Assembly (NCBI RefSeq): GCF_030409605.1
Contig: NZ_JAUFQG010000004.1
Span: 1,862,501 to 1,926,500, forward strand
DNA: 64,000 bases
Reading direction: 5' to 3'
Source of the DNA: Simiduia curdlanivorans
GTDB taxonomy: Bacteria > Pseudomonadota > Gammaproteobacteria > Pseudomonadales > Cellvibrionaceae
Below are positions 17,922 through 27,186 of the stretch, piece by piece. The stretch's first letter is position 1. Every line of letters begins with the position of its first letter. The translations under genes were made by a program, and so were the position numbers. Under the pieces are notes generated by a model. The model was given only the letters and a program-made list of their open reading frames with translations, was not told the DNA's origin and did not search any database.

Positions 17922-18932
17922 ATGCAAATAGTTACAGTGGCACCTGTTTTTGTGCGGAACTTACTGGCCGGCGCTAGTCTGAGAGGTTATAGCCCGGAGC
18001 AGATACTTCGGGCACAAGGTTTGTCTGCGCAAATTCTCACTAACCCGAAATTGCGTATTTCAACGCTAGCGTTTGCCGACTTGTGTCACGCGGTGACCCA
18101 GCTGTTGCGCGATGAGGCTTTTGGCTTATTGGCGAAGCCGCAACCTTTTGGTTCTTTCAAACTGCTGGCGCAAGCTTGCCTAAGTACTGAAACCATCAAG
18201 GAATCTCTGGTGGCTTGGCGTAACGGCAGTAATTTACTCGACAGTAGTGTCAGCGCCACAACCAGCTTTCACGAAGATGGCGGTTACTTAGGCTTTAGCT
18301 GTGAGATGCGCGCTGGGGTAGATAGCCATTACATCCTTGAGACGCTGCTCACCACGGCGCACCGCTTACATTGCTGGTTGGCGAATGAATTTTTGCCCAT
18401 TGAAGGCGTTGAATTGGCCTACCCAGAACCAGAATTTAGCGAAGAATATCGCCTAGTGTTCTACGGTGCGCCGGTGCGATTTAATCAGCCGCGCAACGCC
18501 ATTCACTTTAGTCGGTCGACCTTGGAGCTTGCCTGTGTGCGCGATAAGTCGGCATTAAAAGCGTTACTTGCCAAGCCCCACATCTATCTTTTGACGCAAC
18601 CTAAGCAGAGTAAATCTGTGCATATGCGGGTTAGGTTGTGGATGGAGAATTTATTTCGCGAGGGACATAGTAATCCGCAGTTACAGCAGGTATCTGAATT
18701 CCTCGGTTTAACCCCGCAAACCTTGCGCCGTCAGTTGCAGAAAGATGGCTACTCCTTTCAGCAGTTGAAAGATGATATTCGGCGCGATATGGCAATTTTT
18801 CTGATCAATAGTAAGGACCAGAGTGTCGAAACTATCGCGTTTCGGTTAGGCTTTTCCGAGGCAAGTACGTTTATTCGCGCGTTTCGGAAATGGACTGGCT
18901 TGACGCCGTTGGCTTATCGGAGGCTGTCTTAG
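17922..18932 (+). CDS. AraC-family transcriptional regulator
   Basis: Regulator of 336 aa. Residues about 20-205 resemble the arabinose-binding-like N-terminal domain common in OruR/ArgR-like AraC proteins. Residues about 235-335 form the double helix-turn-helix domain with QVSEFLGLTPQTLRRQL and the signature SVETIAFRLGFSEASTFIRAFRKWTGLTP. It is divergent from the thiolase-led acyl-CoA operon and is probably its ligand-responsive activator, perhaps sensing an acyl-CoA or fatty acid. The ligand is not evident from sequence. Confidence 0.9.
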   Translation: MQIVTVAPVFVRNLLAGASLRGYSPEQILRAQGLSAQILTNPKLRISTLAFADLCHAVTQLLRDEAFGLLAKPQPFGSFKLLAQACLSTETIKESLVAWRNGSNLLDSSVSATTSFHEDGGYLGFSCEMRAGVDSHYILETLLTTAHRLHCWLANEFLPIEGVELAYPEPEFSEEYRLVFYGAPVRFNQPRNAIHFSRSTLELACVRDKSALKALLAKPHIYLLTQPKQSKSVHMRVRLWMENLFREGHSNPQLQQVSEFLGLTPQTLRRQLQKDGYSFQQLKDDIRRDMAIFLINSKDQSVETIAFRLGFSEASTFIRAFRKWTGLTPLAYRRLS

Positions 18933-18989
18933 CCGCAGGCGTTGGTGGATTTGCAGGGTTGTTTGATGTTTGTGTATCGAGTCTCTGCA

Positions 18990-19511
18990 CTAAGGGGTTT
19001 TTTCGAAAAACAGGGTAACTTCAGCAACGGTAATACCCCACTTTTTAATTTTCGCTTTATTGAATGCCCGGTTTTGATCTAACCGATACATCCAGTCGTC
19101 AAAGGCGACGCGATAGACGTCGCCGTCTACGGCTAAGTCCATCTCATATTGCCACTGCACGGCGAAGCCTCGCTCTTCGCCCTTTGCTATGCCAACGATA
19201 TCTGAAGCCCTGCCAAGATATCCCTGCTCACTCCGTTTGATAATCCACTGGCGAAATTGCTTTTGTCCGTCGTCGTAGAGGAAATGTTCATCTAACACCA
19301 GCGCGCCGTCGGCATTGAGTTCACCGGTCATTGTGACGGTAAAGCGACGAGTAACTTCACCTGAATAGTCCTGTACTATGCCAAAGGCTCTGGTTTTGCC
19401 TTGAAAAAATTGAATGAGCGAAAAGGTTGGTTCTGTGTTTTCGTAGCTGTGTAAATTGATGCTGCCGCAACCGTATAGAAACAGCGTGAATGTGAGTAAT
19501 ACTATTTTCAT
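18990..19511 (-). CDS. DUF3833 family lipoprotein
   Basis: Protein of 173 aa with a lipoprotein signal peptide (MKIVLLTFTLFLYGCGS, lipobox Cys at residue 15), so it is membrane-anchored. The body resembles DUF3833, with the segments FQGKTRAFGIVQDYSG and DDWMYRLDQNRAFNKAKIKKWG. Function is unknown. ATG 19511 has GGGAG upstream and overlaps the preceding stop by four bases (ATGA), indicating translational coupling to the chalcone-isomerase-like gene. A longer upstream frame exists but would run through that gene in another frame. Confidence 0.82.
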   Translation of the reverse strand: MKIVLLTFTLFLYGCGSINLHSYENTEPTFSLIQFFQGKTRAFGIVQDYSGEVTRRFTVTMTGELNADGALVLDEHFLYDDGQKQFRQWIIKRSEQGYLGRASDIVGIAKGEERGFAVQWQYEMDLAVDGDVYRVAFDDWMYRLDQNRAFNKAKIKKWGITVAEVTLFFEKTP

Positions 19512-20026
19512 TGGATATCTCCCAGTAATTTTTGTCGCGCTTTTTGGTAGCTGGCGTTTTGGTCCAGCCAGATCGCGAGAAAATGAGTGCCGAAAATTGG
19601 CTCCGTTACTTCGCCAATTTTGTTGTCGGCAAAATAGAACTCGCTGGCGCCCTTTGGTGTTAGGTATAGGGTCAAGCGATCGCCCTTGGTTACTGATGGC
19701 CACATCGCACTTAATTGCTCGAGCCAAACTTCTGAGTCACTACGATATAGCCCTAGGCGCTGCCATTGCTCTCGTGTGTTGTCGAGTAGGTCTTGTCGGC
19801 TTATGTCTCGGGCGTAGGTGAGCTCCAGCGCAAATGGCCTCGGTAGCGCGGCAGCATCTGAAATTTTTTCGCCGCTACAGCTCAGCGTGCGGGCCGAATA
19901 GACCGAGAAGCCCCAAACCGTGAGATCTGCTTGGCCCACGGTTTTTAGCTCTTGTATGCTGCTACAAGCCAGTGCCGACAGCACGGGTAGGGACGACAAA
20001 AGGCCGGCTAAAATAAAAAATTTCAC
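19508..20026 (-). CDS. chalcone-isomerase-like periplasmic protein
   Basis: Protein of 172 aa with an N-terminal signal peptide ending near LSALA-C (residues 1-21). The core (VWGFSVYSARTL, ALELTYARDISRQDLLDNTREQW, GASEFYFADNKIGEV, FLAIWLDQNASY) resembles the chalcone isomerase-like domain that in bacteria is usually an exported protein of unknown, probably non-flavonoid, function. It is coupled to the DUF3833 lipoprotein by a 4-base overlap. Confidence 0.8.
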   Translation of the reverse strand: MKFFILAGLLSSLPVLSALACSSIQELKTVGQADLTVWGFSVYSARTLSCSGEKISDAAALPRPFALELTYARDISRQDLLDNTREQWQRLGLYRSDSEVWLEQLSAMWPSVTKGDRLTLYLTPKGASEFYFADNKIGEVTEPIFGTHFLAIWLDQNASYQKARQKLLGDIQ

Positions 20027-20188
20027 GGTTCACCTAGCGATTAGTGACAAGTTAGCGACAAGGTAGTTGCAACCTAGTGACACGATAATTACCTATTATT
20101 ACGCGCCGGCGCGAGTTTCGGATGACTCTTGCCAATCGAGCGATTTACGGTAGAGTGTCCTTTTATTGTCAGGTTGACTAAAAACTAG

Positions 20189-21574
20189 ATGTCAGAGCCA
20201 GAAAATACCCGCCAGCAGAGTAAAGTGCTTGAAAAAGGGCTCTGGGGCATGACCCGCCCCATGATGCTCGAGCAGGCATTGGTGTTGAGTATTCCGATGA
20301 CGGACCTGTTTTTTCTGAGTCGCGTTTCGGATGACTCGGCTGCGGCCGTCGGCGCTATTACCCCTATTTTATATTTTGCCTTTACCTGCCTTTGGGTGGT
20401 GGCCTTTGCTGGCTCGAGCCTCACGTCACAGCGCATGGGTAATAATGATTACGCGCAAGCGGAAACCACCATTGGGGTGTATGGGTTTTGGTTGATGTTA
20501 TTGAGTGTGTTGGCCACGGCCTTGGTTTATTTCGGTGGCCCTTTTGTGGCCACAGCCATGGGTTTGCCCGGTGCCATTTTATTCGATGCCATTACCTATT
20601 TACAGATCACCGCGTGGATGGTTGGCGTGTGGGGTTTTCATTCGCTCACCCACAGCATTCTCACTGTTTACGGACAGCCGCACTGGAACTTAGTTGCCAA
20701 TGGCGCTTACTTTATTAGCAATGTGGTGGGTAATAGCTGCGTGGTGTTCGGTTTATTCGGTGTACCTATGTATGGGCTGGTGGGTGTTGCTTGGGTGAGT
20801 GTGGGGTCATCCTTGCTCGGTGTGATTGTGGCGTACTTAGCTATTTTCTATAAACTTAAGTTTCGCATTGTTTGGCAAAGTGTGCGTCGAGATTTTCGGC
20901 GCCATTCAGTTCAGCTCCGGCGCATTGCGCTGCCGAGTATTGTCGAGCCACTGAGTTTCGACGGCCAAATGATTATGCTGAGTGCGATAGTGGCCGTGGG
21001 CGGCGCCACTGACTTGGCGGCGCGGGCTTATACATTTAATACTTTCATGGCCTTGCTAATAGTCACCGTTGCGATCAGCACCGCGACGGAAGTGATGGTG
21101 GCGCAACATGTGGGCGCGAAACGGTTCGAGGCGGCGAATGCCCAGTTACACCAAAGCCTGCGCGCGGCATTTTTTGGCACTGGTGTGATCGGTGTTATCT
21201 TTACCCTGTTGGCGCCGCAGATTATGGCACTCTACACCACAGAGGCCAGTATCTTGGCGATGGCCTGGTGGTACTTCGGTTTATCTTTTCTGGCCGAGCC
21301 CGGGCGCACGGTCAATATCATTGTTGGCAATTCGCTCAGAGGCACTGGCGACGGTTGGTTTATTTCCGTTGTGGGCATGTTGTTCAGCTGGGGCATAGCG
21401 GTGCCGCTGGCGTGGTTTTTAGCCATTCATCTCGACATGGGTTTAATCGGCGTACTGATTTCTGCGGCACTCGATGAAGGCTGTCGCTCACTGTTTTATT
21501 ACGGTCGCTGGCGCAAAGGCCACTGGAAACATAAAAACGCCATTGTCCGAGAAGAGGCCAGTGCTATCGCTTGA
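20189..21574 (+). CDS. MATE-family efflux transporter
   Basis: Inner-membrane protein of 461 aa with about twelve hydrophobic segments in two homologous halves, typical of MATE antiporters that export drugs or organic cations using Na+ or H+ gradients. The first half has RPMMLEQALVLSIPMTDLFF and the second RRIALPSIVEPLSFDGQM, matching the two-fold repeat pattern. It is a single gene divergent from the chalcone-isomerase-like pair. Substrate is unknown. Confidence 0.9.
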   Translation: MSEPENTRQQSKVLEKGLWGMTRPMMLEQALVLSIPMTDLFFLSRVSDDSAAAVGAITPILYFAFTCLWVVAFAGSSLTSQRMGNNDYAQAETTIGVYGFWLMLLSVLATALVYFGGPFVATAMGLPGAILFDAITYLQITAWMVGVWGFHSLTHSILTVYGQPHWNLVANGAYFISNVVGNSCVVFGLFGVPMYGLVGVAWVSVGSSLLGVIVAYLAIFYKLKFRIVWQSVRRDFRRHSVQLRRIALPSIVEPLSFDGQMIMLSAIVAVGGATDLAARAYTFNTFMALLIVTVAISTATEVMVAQHVGAKRFEAANAQLHQSLRAAFFGTGVIGVIFTLLAPQIMALYTTEASILAMAWWYFGLSFLAEPGRTVNIIVGNSLRGTGDGWFISVVGMLFSWGIAVPLAWFLAIHLDMGLIGVLISAALDEGCRSLFYYGRWRKGHWKHKNAIVREEASAIA

Positions 21575-21752
21575 GTAGCTTGAGCGGCTCCTTAATCGCG
21601 ACGGTTTACATTTAAGTTTGCAGCTTACATGATAGCGAGGCTGTTAATTTGCCTAGCCTTGGTTTGCATTGGGTTTGTTTTAGCCTGGTGTGAGCTGTGA
21701 CTTATCACCCTCTTCAAAGCTAACCCATCTTCGTTTAGGCCTATAACCTTAG

Positions 21753-23024
21753 ATGCCGCGGTGCTTTCAAACTATGACCTATTCCAACATCGTAGATAAC
21801 ACGGTATCCAATCTTTATAAACAACACTCGCGCAAAGTGCTCGCGACGCTGGTGCGTTTATTGGGCGATTTTGATTTGGCCGAAGAGGCAGCGCACGAAG
21901 CCTTTGCCTTGGCGATTGAAACTTGGCGCAGCGACGGTATCCCCGACAATCCCACGGCCTGGTTAATTTCAACCGGTCGCTTTAAGGCGATAGATATTAT
22001 TCGCCGCAACCAGCGCTTCGGAGCGCTCCAGCCCGATCTGCAACAGCTCGTTAGCGACATTGAAGCACACAATTTATCTCTATCGCAGCGGGACATCGAA
22101 GACGATCAGCTGCGTTTAATTTTCACCTGCTGTCACCCGGCTATTGACGCCAAAGTGCAAATTCCCCTTACCCTGCGCGAAGTGTGTGGCCTAACCACAG
22201 AGGAAATTGCCAGCGCGTTTTTGGTGCCGGCATCCACCATGGCACAGCGCATTGTGCGCGGCAAAAATAAGATACGGGAGGCGAAGATTCCCTTCGTGAT
22301 TCCCGAGGCGACGGAATTACCGGAGCGCCTAGATGCGGTTTTGTCGGTTATTTATTTGGTGTTTAACGAGGGTTATTCGGCGTCCAGTGGCGACGCCCTA
22401 ACCCGAGCCGATTTGTCAAACGAGGCACTACGACTGTGCCGGCTACTCCTGAATCTACTGCCCGACGCCGAGGTAATGGGGCTGTTGGCGCTCATGCTAT
22501 TGCACGAATCGCGCCGCTCAGCGCGCACCGATGACCTAGGCGACATAGTGCTGCTGGAAGATCAGGATCGCAGCCTTTGGGATAAAGGCAGTATTTCCGA
22601 GGGCGTCGCTCTGGTTCGTCAGGCGCTGTTATCGCGGCGCTTTGGCTTCTATAGCTTACAGGCGGCAATAGCAGCCGTGCACGCGGAGTCAGCTAGCGCG
22701 TCGGATACTGACTGGCACCAAATCGTCTCGCTCTACGATGTGTTGTTGCGGGTGGAGCCCTCGCCCATTATCGAGCTTAACCGTGCGGTTGCCGTGGCCA
22801 TGCGCGATGGGCCAGAGGCCGGCGTGCAGCTCATCGACGGGATTCTAAAGCGTGGCGAACTTGCGGATTATCACTTGCTGCACTCGTCTCGAGGCGAGCT
22901 GCTACGTCGTTGTGGCCAACATACATTGGCGCTGGCAGCCTTTGAGCTGGCACTTGCATTGGCTAAACAAGCGCCAGAGAAGCGCTTGATTCAAGCTAAG
23001 ATTACCCAGCTCCAGTCTGATTAA
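21753..23024 (+). CDS. ECF RNA polymerase sigma factor with C-terminal TPR-like extension (ECF42 type)
   Basis: Sigma factor of 423 aa. Region sigma2 spans about residues 15-95 (LLGDFDLAEEAAHEAFALAIETW, PTAWLISTGRFKAIDIIRR). Region sigma4 spans about 120-190 (TLREVCGLTTEEIASAFLVPASTMAQRIVRGKNKI). A long C-terminal domain of about 220 residues (DAVLSVIYLVFNEGYSAS... then TPR-like repeats) is the mark of the ECF42 group, which lacks an anti-sigma factor and is linked to DGPF proteins. Three DGPF/YCII genes follow immediately. The second Met (21774) is an alternative start; neither has a clear ribosome-binding site. Confidence 0.92.
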   Translation: MPRCFQTMTYSNIVDNTVSNLYKQHSRKVLATLVRLLGDFDLAEEAAHEAFALAIETWRSDGIPDNPTAWLISTGRFKAIDIIRRNQRFGALQPDLQQLVSDIEAHNLSLSQRDIEDDQLRLIFTCCHPAIDAKVQIPLTLREVCGLTTEEIASAFLVPASTMAQRIVRGKNKIREAKIPFVIPEATELPERLDAVLSVIYLVFNEGYSASSGDALTRADLSNEALRLCRLLLNLLPDAEVMGLLALMLLHESRRSARTDDLGDIVLLEDQDRSLWDKGSISEGVALVRQALLSRRFGFYSLQAAIAAVHAESASASDTDWHQIVSLYDVLLRVEPSPIIELNRAVAVAMRDGPEAGVQLIDGILKRGELADYHLLHSSRGELLRRCGQHTLALAAFELALALAKQAPEKRLIQAKITQLQSD

Positions 23025-23139
23025 GCTAAAGCGCCTGATTCAGCCTCAATATTTTTTTCATCGATTGTCGATTTGTCCACTTCCTATTCGACTAGGTAGT
23101 AGAAATAGAGAAATCACCCCTATTGAGGTTAGGAAAATT

Positions 23140-23529
23140 ATGAAATTTATATGTCTTGGCTATATGGATGAGTCTACATGGGATGCGCTGACAGAGCCTG
23201 AGCGCGCGGAGCTGATGGAAAATTGTTTCGCCTACGACGATGAGTTGCGTCGGGGCAAACATTTTATTGGTGGCGAGGCGCTATCCTCGGCTGCACAGGC
23301 GGTGACGCTGCGGATAAAAAATGGCGCGGTGGATGTCGTCGACGGGCCCTTCGCCGAAACCAAAGAGGTGTTGGGGGGCATCTTGTTGCTCGAAGCGAAT
23401 GACCTCAATCACGCTATTTCACTCATGGCCAAACATCCAGGCGTGCGCATGGGGCCGTTTGAAATTCGCGCCGCCGATGAAACGGTTAATGAATTAATCG
23501 CACACCGTAGTGCCAAATTTGACGTCTAA
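23140..23529 (+). CDS. YCII/DGPF-domain protein
   Basis: Small cytosolic protein of 129 aa with the YCII-related fold. The signature DGPFAETKEVLGG is at about residues 66-78. Start ATG 23140 is chosen because AGGA lies just upstream and MKFICLGY matches the beginning of DGPF proteins; a longer frame lacks support. It lies 115 bases after the ECF42 sigma factor. In ECF42 loci such proteins are the conserved partners and probable targets; biochemical activity is unknown. Confidence 0.88.
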   Translation: MKFICLGYMDESTWDALTEPERAELMENCFAYDDELRRGKHFIGGEALSSAAQAVTLRIKNGAVDVVDGPFAETKEVLGGILLLEANDLNHAISLMAKHPGVRMGPFEIRAADETVNELIAHRSAKFDV

Positions 23530-23560
23530 TTTACAGAAATAGTGACAAGGAGAAAACCCA

Positions 23561-24409
23561 ATGAAAGTGATGGTTATTGTGAAAGCGACGGCCTCGTCAG
23601 AGGCGGGGGAGTTACCCAGCCGAGAATTGCTGGAGGCCATGGGCAGTTTTAATGAGGCGCTGGTTAAGGCCGGCATTATGACATCAGGCGACGGGCTTAA
23701 GCCCAGCAGCGAGGGTTTTCGCGTGCGTTTTAATGGCGCCGATCGCAGCGTTACCAAAGGCCCTTTCGTTGAAACCAATGAGCTTATTGCCGGTTATTGG
23801 ATCTGGCAGGTTGAGTCCATGGAGGAAGCCCTCGAGTGGGTAAAAAAATGCCCTAACCCGATGCTGGAAGTTTCAGATATTGAAGTTCGCCCCTTCTATG
23901 ACATGGACGATTTTGCCGAGGTCGATACCAGCGGCGAGGTTGGCGAGCCCGAGACGGTGCTGCGCAATACCATCGCCATGCAGCAATCGACTATCCAGAG
24001 TTACTTGTTCTTTTCTGGCCGCTGTGAGGAGGCGCTGAATTTTTACCAGCAACATCTCAACGCTAAGGTAGAGATGCTGATGCGCTTCAGCGAAAGCCCG
24101 GAACCTGTGCCGGAGGGCATGCTAGCCGAAGGTTTTGATAATAAAATTATGCATGCCGAGTTTAGCGTGGGGCCCAATCGAATTCTGGCCTCCGATGGCT
24201 GCGGCGACAGCTCCCCGATGGCCGGTTTTTCTTTAGCCTTAACGGTGCAAGAAAAGGCCGATGCGAGTAGAATTTTTGAGGCTTTAGCGCAGGGTGGCAA
24301 GGTGGATATGCCGTTGGCTGAAACTTTTTGGTCGCCACTATTTGGTTCGCTCACCGATCAGTTTGGTGTGGGTTGGATGATTATGCTGCCGGGCGAACCA
24401 GCTCAATAG
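23561..24409 (+). CDS. fusion protein: YCII/DGPF domain plus PhnB-like VOC domain
   Basis: Protein of 282 aa made of two families that are usually separate. Residues 1-115 are YCII-like with VTKGPFVETNELIAGY, where the DGPF motif has become KGPF. Residues about 140-280 are a glyoxalase-fold (VOC) domain of the PhnB/3-demethylubiquinone methyltransferase-like type, starting IQSYLFFSGRCEEALNFYQ and ending FGSLTDQFGVGWMIMLPG. It lies 31 bases after the previous DGPF gene with AAGGAG upstream. Likely part of the sigma-factor regulon. Confidence 0.88.
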   Translation: MKVMVIVKATASSEAGELPSRELLEAMGSFNEALVKAGIMTSGDGLKPSSEGFRVRFNGADRSVTKGPFVETNELIAGYWIWQVESMEEALEWVKKCPNPMLEVSDIEVRPFYDMDDFAEVDTSGEVGEPETVLRNTIAMQQSTIQSYLFFSGRCEEALNFYQQHLNAKVEMLMRFSESPEPVPEGMLAEGFDNKIMHAEFSVGPNRILASDGCGDSSPMAGFSLALTVQEKADASRIFEALAQGGKVDMPLAETFWSPLFGSLTDQFGVGWMIMLPGEPAQ

Positions 24410-24419
24410 GAATAATTCA

Positions 24420-24767
24420 ATGCACTATATGTTACTGATTTACAGCGACGAAAATGACTGGACTGAAACAGAGCGCGAAGCCTGCATGTTGGCGTCTATG
24501 GCCATTTGCGATGAGCTGACCGAGCAGGGCAAGTTAATCGCCGCGTCGCCCTTGCACTCGGTCTCTACTGCCACCAGTTTGCGTATCCGCGCGGGTAAGC
24601 GGCTCATTACCGATGGCCCTTTTGCGGAAACCAGCGAGCAGTTGGGTGGCTATTATATTGTTGACGTTGATAATTTGGATCAGGCCGTGGCGATTGCCAG
24701 CCGTTTGCCGCCCGCAAAAAAAGGCACGGTGGAAATTCGGCCGCTGTTTCCATTGCCTGAGAGATAA
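24420..24767 (+). CDS. YCII/DGPF-domain protein
   Basis: Third DGPF-family protein of the cluster, 115 aa, with TDGPFAETSEQLGGYYIVD at about residues 63-81 and the usual N-terminal MHYMLLIYSDE. It starts 10 bases after the fusion gene and is clearly in the same transcript. Activity is unknown; the YCII fold has a conserved His/Asp pocket in related proteins. Confidence 0.9.
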   Translation: MHYMLLIYSDENDWTETEREACMLASMAICDELTEQGKLIAASPLHSVSTATSLRIRAGKRLITDGPFAETSEQLGGYYIVDVDNLDQAVAIASRLPPAKKGTVEIRPLFPLPER

Positions 24768-24845
24768 ATGGCCGAAAAGCTGACACCGCACCGCATATAA
24801 GCCGTTTAAAAAAATAACTGAAGGTCAATATTTGAGGAGAGTGCT

Positions 24846-25289
24846 ATGCCAAATACTCTACAACTGCATCGCGTTATGGCGACTAACCCTGAAAAAGTAT
24901 ATCGCGCATTTATCGAGCCCGATGCGCTGGCGAGTTGGCTTCCGCCCTTTGGCTTTACCTGCACCGTACACGCGCTGGAAGCGAAGGTTGGCGGCAAACA
25001 CCAGTTGTCGTTCCGAAACTTTACCACCGGCGAGAGTCATTCTTTTGGGGGTGAATATTTGGAGCTTGTTGCCGGTGAGCGGCTTGTTTATACGGATAAG
25101 TTTGACGATCCCAATCTGCCTGGTGAAATGACCGTCACCGTAACGTTGAAGGCGGTGTCCTGTGGCACGGAGCTGACCGTCGAGCAGCGGGGTGTCCCTG
25201 ATCTAATCCCGCCCGAGGCCTGCTACCTTGGCTGGCAGGAGTCTTTGCGCAAACTTGCGCAACTGGTGGAGCCCGACATTAACCACTAG
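24846..25289 (+). CDS. SRPBCC/AHSA1-family protein
   Basis: Protein of 147 aa with the START-like AHSA1 fold: LHRVMATNPEKVYRAFIEPDALASWLPP at the N-terminus, GGEYLELVAGERLVYT in the middle and GWQESLRKLAQLVE in the C-terminal helix. Such proteins bind hydrophobic ligands or act as stress-related chaperone partners. GAGGAGAG precedes the ATG. It follows the DGPF genes by 78 bases and belongs to the same gene set. Confidence 0.88.
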   Translation: MPNTLQLHRVMATNPEKVYRAFIEPDALASWLPPFGFTCTVHALEAKVGGKHQLSFRNFTTGESHSFGGEYLELVAGERLVYTDKFDDPNLPGEMTVTVTLKAVSCGTELTVEQRGVPDLIPPEACYLGWQESLRKLAQLVEPDINH

Positions 25290-25398
25290 TTGAAACGCGA
25301 GCAGTGTTGATGCAGGCAATCGCCTTTGATACACAATGTCATAAGATGGCCGGCGAGCCATCTAAAAATTGGATGTAACAGAACAGTGGAGAATAACC

Positions 25399-25881
25399 AT
25401 GACAGAGCTGGTGACGTGTATTTGGTTTGATCACGGCGAAGCGGCCAAGGCCGCTGAATTTTACGCGGCCACTTTTCCAAATAGCCATATCCATCGGATC
25501 AATCGGGCGCCCAGTGATTTTCCGGGCGGCACGGAAGGTAGTGAGCTCACCGTGGAATTCACCTTACTCGGGCGCAAGTATGTCGGCTTGAACGGCGGGC
25601 CTAACTTTACACCCAATGAAGCGGTGAGCTTTATGGTTGTTACCGAAACCCAGCAGGAAACCGACCGCTACTGGGACGCCATTGTCGGCAATGGTGGTGC
25701 CGAGAGCGCCTGCGGTTGGTGCAAAGATCGCTGGGGCTTTTCCTGGCAAATCACCCCGAAGTTGCTACTCGATCTAACGACAAGCACAGATTCAGATGAA
25801 GCAAAGCGCGCGTTCGAGGCGATGATGACCATGACCAAAATTAATATAGCCGCGCTCGAAGCCGTTATTAAGCGAAAATAG
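25399..25881 (+). CDS. PhnB-like VOC-domain protein
   Basis: Protein of 160 aa with a glyoxalase fold. It begins LVTCIWFDHGEAAKAAEFYAATF and includes KYVGLNGGP and CGWCKDRWGFSWQI, typical of 3-demethylubiquinone methyltransferase-like VOC proteins. ATG 25399 is preferred because GTGGAG lies upstream; an in-frame start 30 bases earlier lacks this. It follows the AHSA1 gene by about 110 bases. Reaction unknown. Confidence 0.88.
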   Translation: MTELVTCIWFDHGEAAKAAEFYAATFPNSHIHRINRAPSDFPGGTEGSELTVEFTLLGRKYVGLNGGPNFTPNEAVSFMVVTETQQETDRYWDAIVGNGGAESACGWCKDRWGFSWQITPKLLLDLTTSTDSDEAKRAFEAMMTMTKINIAALEAVIKRK

Positions 25882-26035
25882 AAACTGTGAAGGCACCGCG
25901 TTGCTAAATTCACAGTCGTTTCTGTTCAAGCTGCAGCAATCGTGTCGAGGCTAGGCCGCGGCTAGAGGCGTTAATACAATCGCCGATGGCATTGACTTGG
26001 CTGCAGAGATTTTTTGACGTATATGGAAACTCAAC

Positions 26036-26536
26036 ATGCACAAGCACAAAGTATCGGTGAGCGGCGGTTGCCAATGTGGCGCTGTTCGTTATCACGCCGA
26101 CGCAATGCTCGACAATGCCCATATCTGCCACTGCCGCATGTGCCAGAAAGCGGTGGGTAATGTATTTGCTGCCCTTGTGGCGGCGCCTATTGAGGCATTC
26201 GCGTGGACACGGGGTGAACCGTCGGTGTTCAAAAGTTCGGAGTTGGTCGAACGCGGCTTCTGCCATCAGTGCGGTACGCCTTTGTTCTACCGAGGCCTCA
26301 ATAGTAAACGCATTAATTTGACCATCGGTTCCCTCGATCAGCCGGAAAACTTTGCACCGAAATCGCAAATGGGCAGCGAAGCGCGGCTGGTTTGGTTCGA
26401 ACATTTAACGGCGCTTGCCGATGACGGCGTTACCGGCGCCGGTGGCAATGAGCAATGGGCGACATCAATTGCCGCGAGCAACCGGCAACACCCCGATCAC
26501 GATACTGATTTGTGGCCTGTGGTTGGCAAGAATTGA
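26036..26536 (+). CDS. GFA-family (glutathione-dependent formaldehyde-activating-like) zinc protein
   Basis: Protein of 166 aa with the Mss4-like zinc fold. Zinc ligands are visible in CQCGAVRY, CHCRMC and CHQCG. Family members are often called glutathione-dependent formaldehyde-activating enzymes, but most have unknown activity. It lies downstream of the ECF42/DGPF/VOC genes on the same strand, 154 bases after the VOC gene, so it may belong to the same regulon or be separate. Confidence 0.87.
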   Translation: MHKHKVSVSGGCQCGAVRYHADAMLDNAHICHCRMCQKAVGNVFAALVAAPIEAFAWTRGEPSVFKSSELVERGFCHQCGTPLFYRGLNSKRINLTIGSLDQPENFAPKSQMGSEARLVWFEHLTALADDGVTGAGGNEQWATSIAASNRQHPDHDTDLWPVVGKN

Positions 26537-26689
26537 TGGGCAAGGTCTGAGTTGAAACTGTGCTTAGATATCAATAACGGTGATTTTATAGGGTAAATTG
26601 CTGGTCTAGGATAAGTGGGCGCCACTTGTTTTAGCGCCGCGATCCGATAGTCAGGCCAGTGAAAATTTAATGATAAATGGGAGCGGCCA

Positions 26690-27103
26690 ATGAGTGGCAT
26701 GAAGTTATCGGCGCAGACGCTACTCGATGTTGCGGCTGTCATTAAACCTAATCTCGGCGTGGACTTAGTGCCCACAGGGCCGGGAATGTACGAAGCGCTC
26801 GATCGAAATTTCGATCAGTTTAAAGACCACCTGTTAGTGTCTGCCTATGACTTTTCTGAACCCTGGGGTAGTTGGGAACGCCACCCGGCCGGTGATGAAA
26901 TCGTTATTTTGTTGTCGGGTAGGGTTGAGTTTGTTTTGCGCCGAGACGAGGGCGACGATAGCGTCAGCCTCGATCAGAATGGCGACTACCTTGTGATACC
27001 ACAAGGCATTTGGCACACCGCGAAAACCGCTGAACCCAGCCGTTTGTTATTTATTACGCCTGGCGAGGGTACCGAGCACGGGCAAGATCCACGGCTCTTG
27101 TAA
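26690..27103 (+). CDS. cupin-domain protein
   Basis: Protein of 137 aa with a single cupin barrel. Motif 1 reads GSWERHPAGDEIVILLSG, and motif 2 GDYLVIPQGIWHTAK with the metal-ligand His. It resembles small stand-alone cupins of unknown function. GGGAG precedes ATG 26690. A weak hairpin AGCCCTA/TAGGGCT at 27112-27134 follows and may end transcription of the plus-strand block. Confidence 0.82.
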   Translation: MSGMKLSAQTLLDVAAVIKPNLGVDLVPTGPGMYEALDRNFDQFKDHLLVSAYDFSEPWGSWERHPAGDEIVILLSGRVEFVLRRDEGDDSVSLDQNGDYLVIPQGIWHTAKTAEPSRLLFITPGEGTEHGQDPRLL

Positions 27104-27186
27104 TAAAAACTAGCCCTAATTTTAAGATAGGGCTTTGATTGGCTAGCTCAAGTAGCAAGTTTTTGCGATTGTACGGCTGATGTTTT

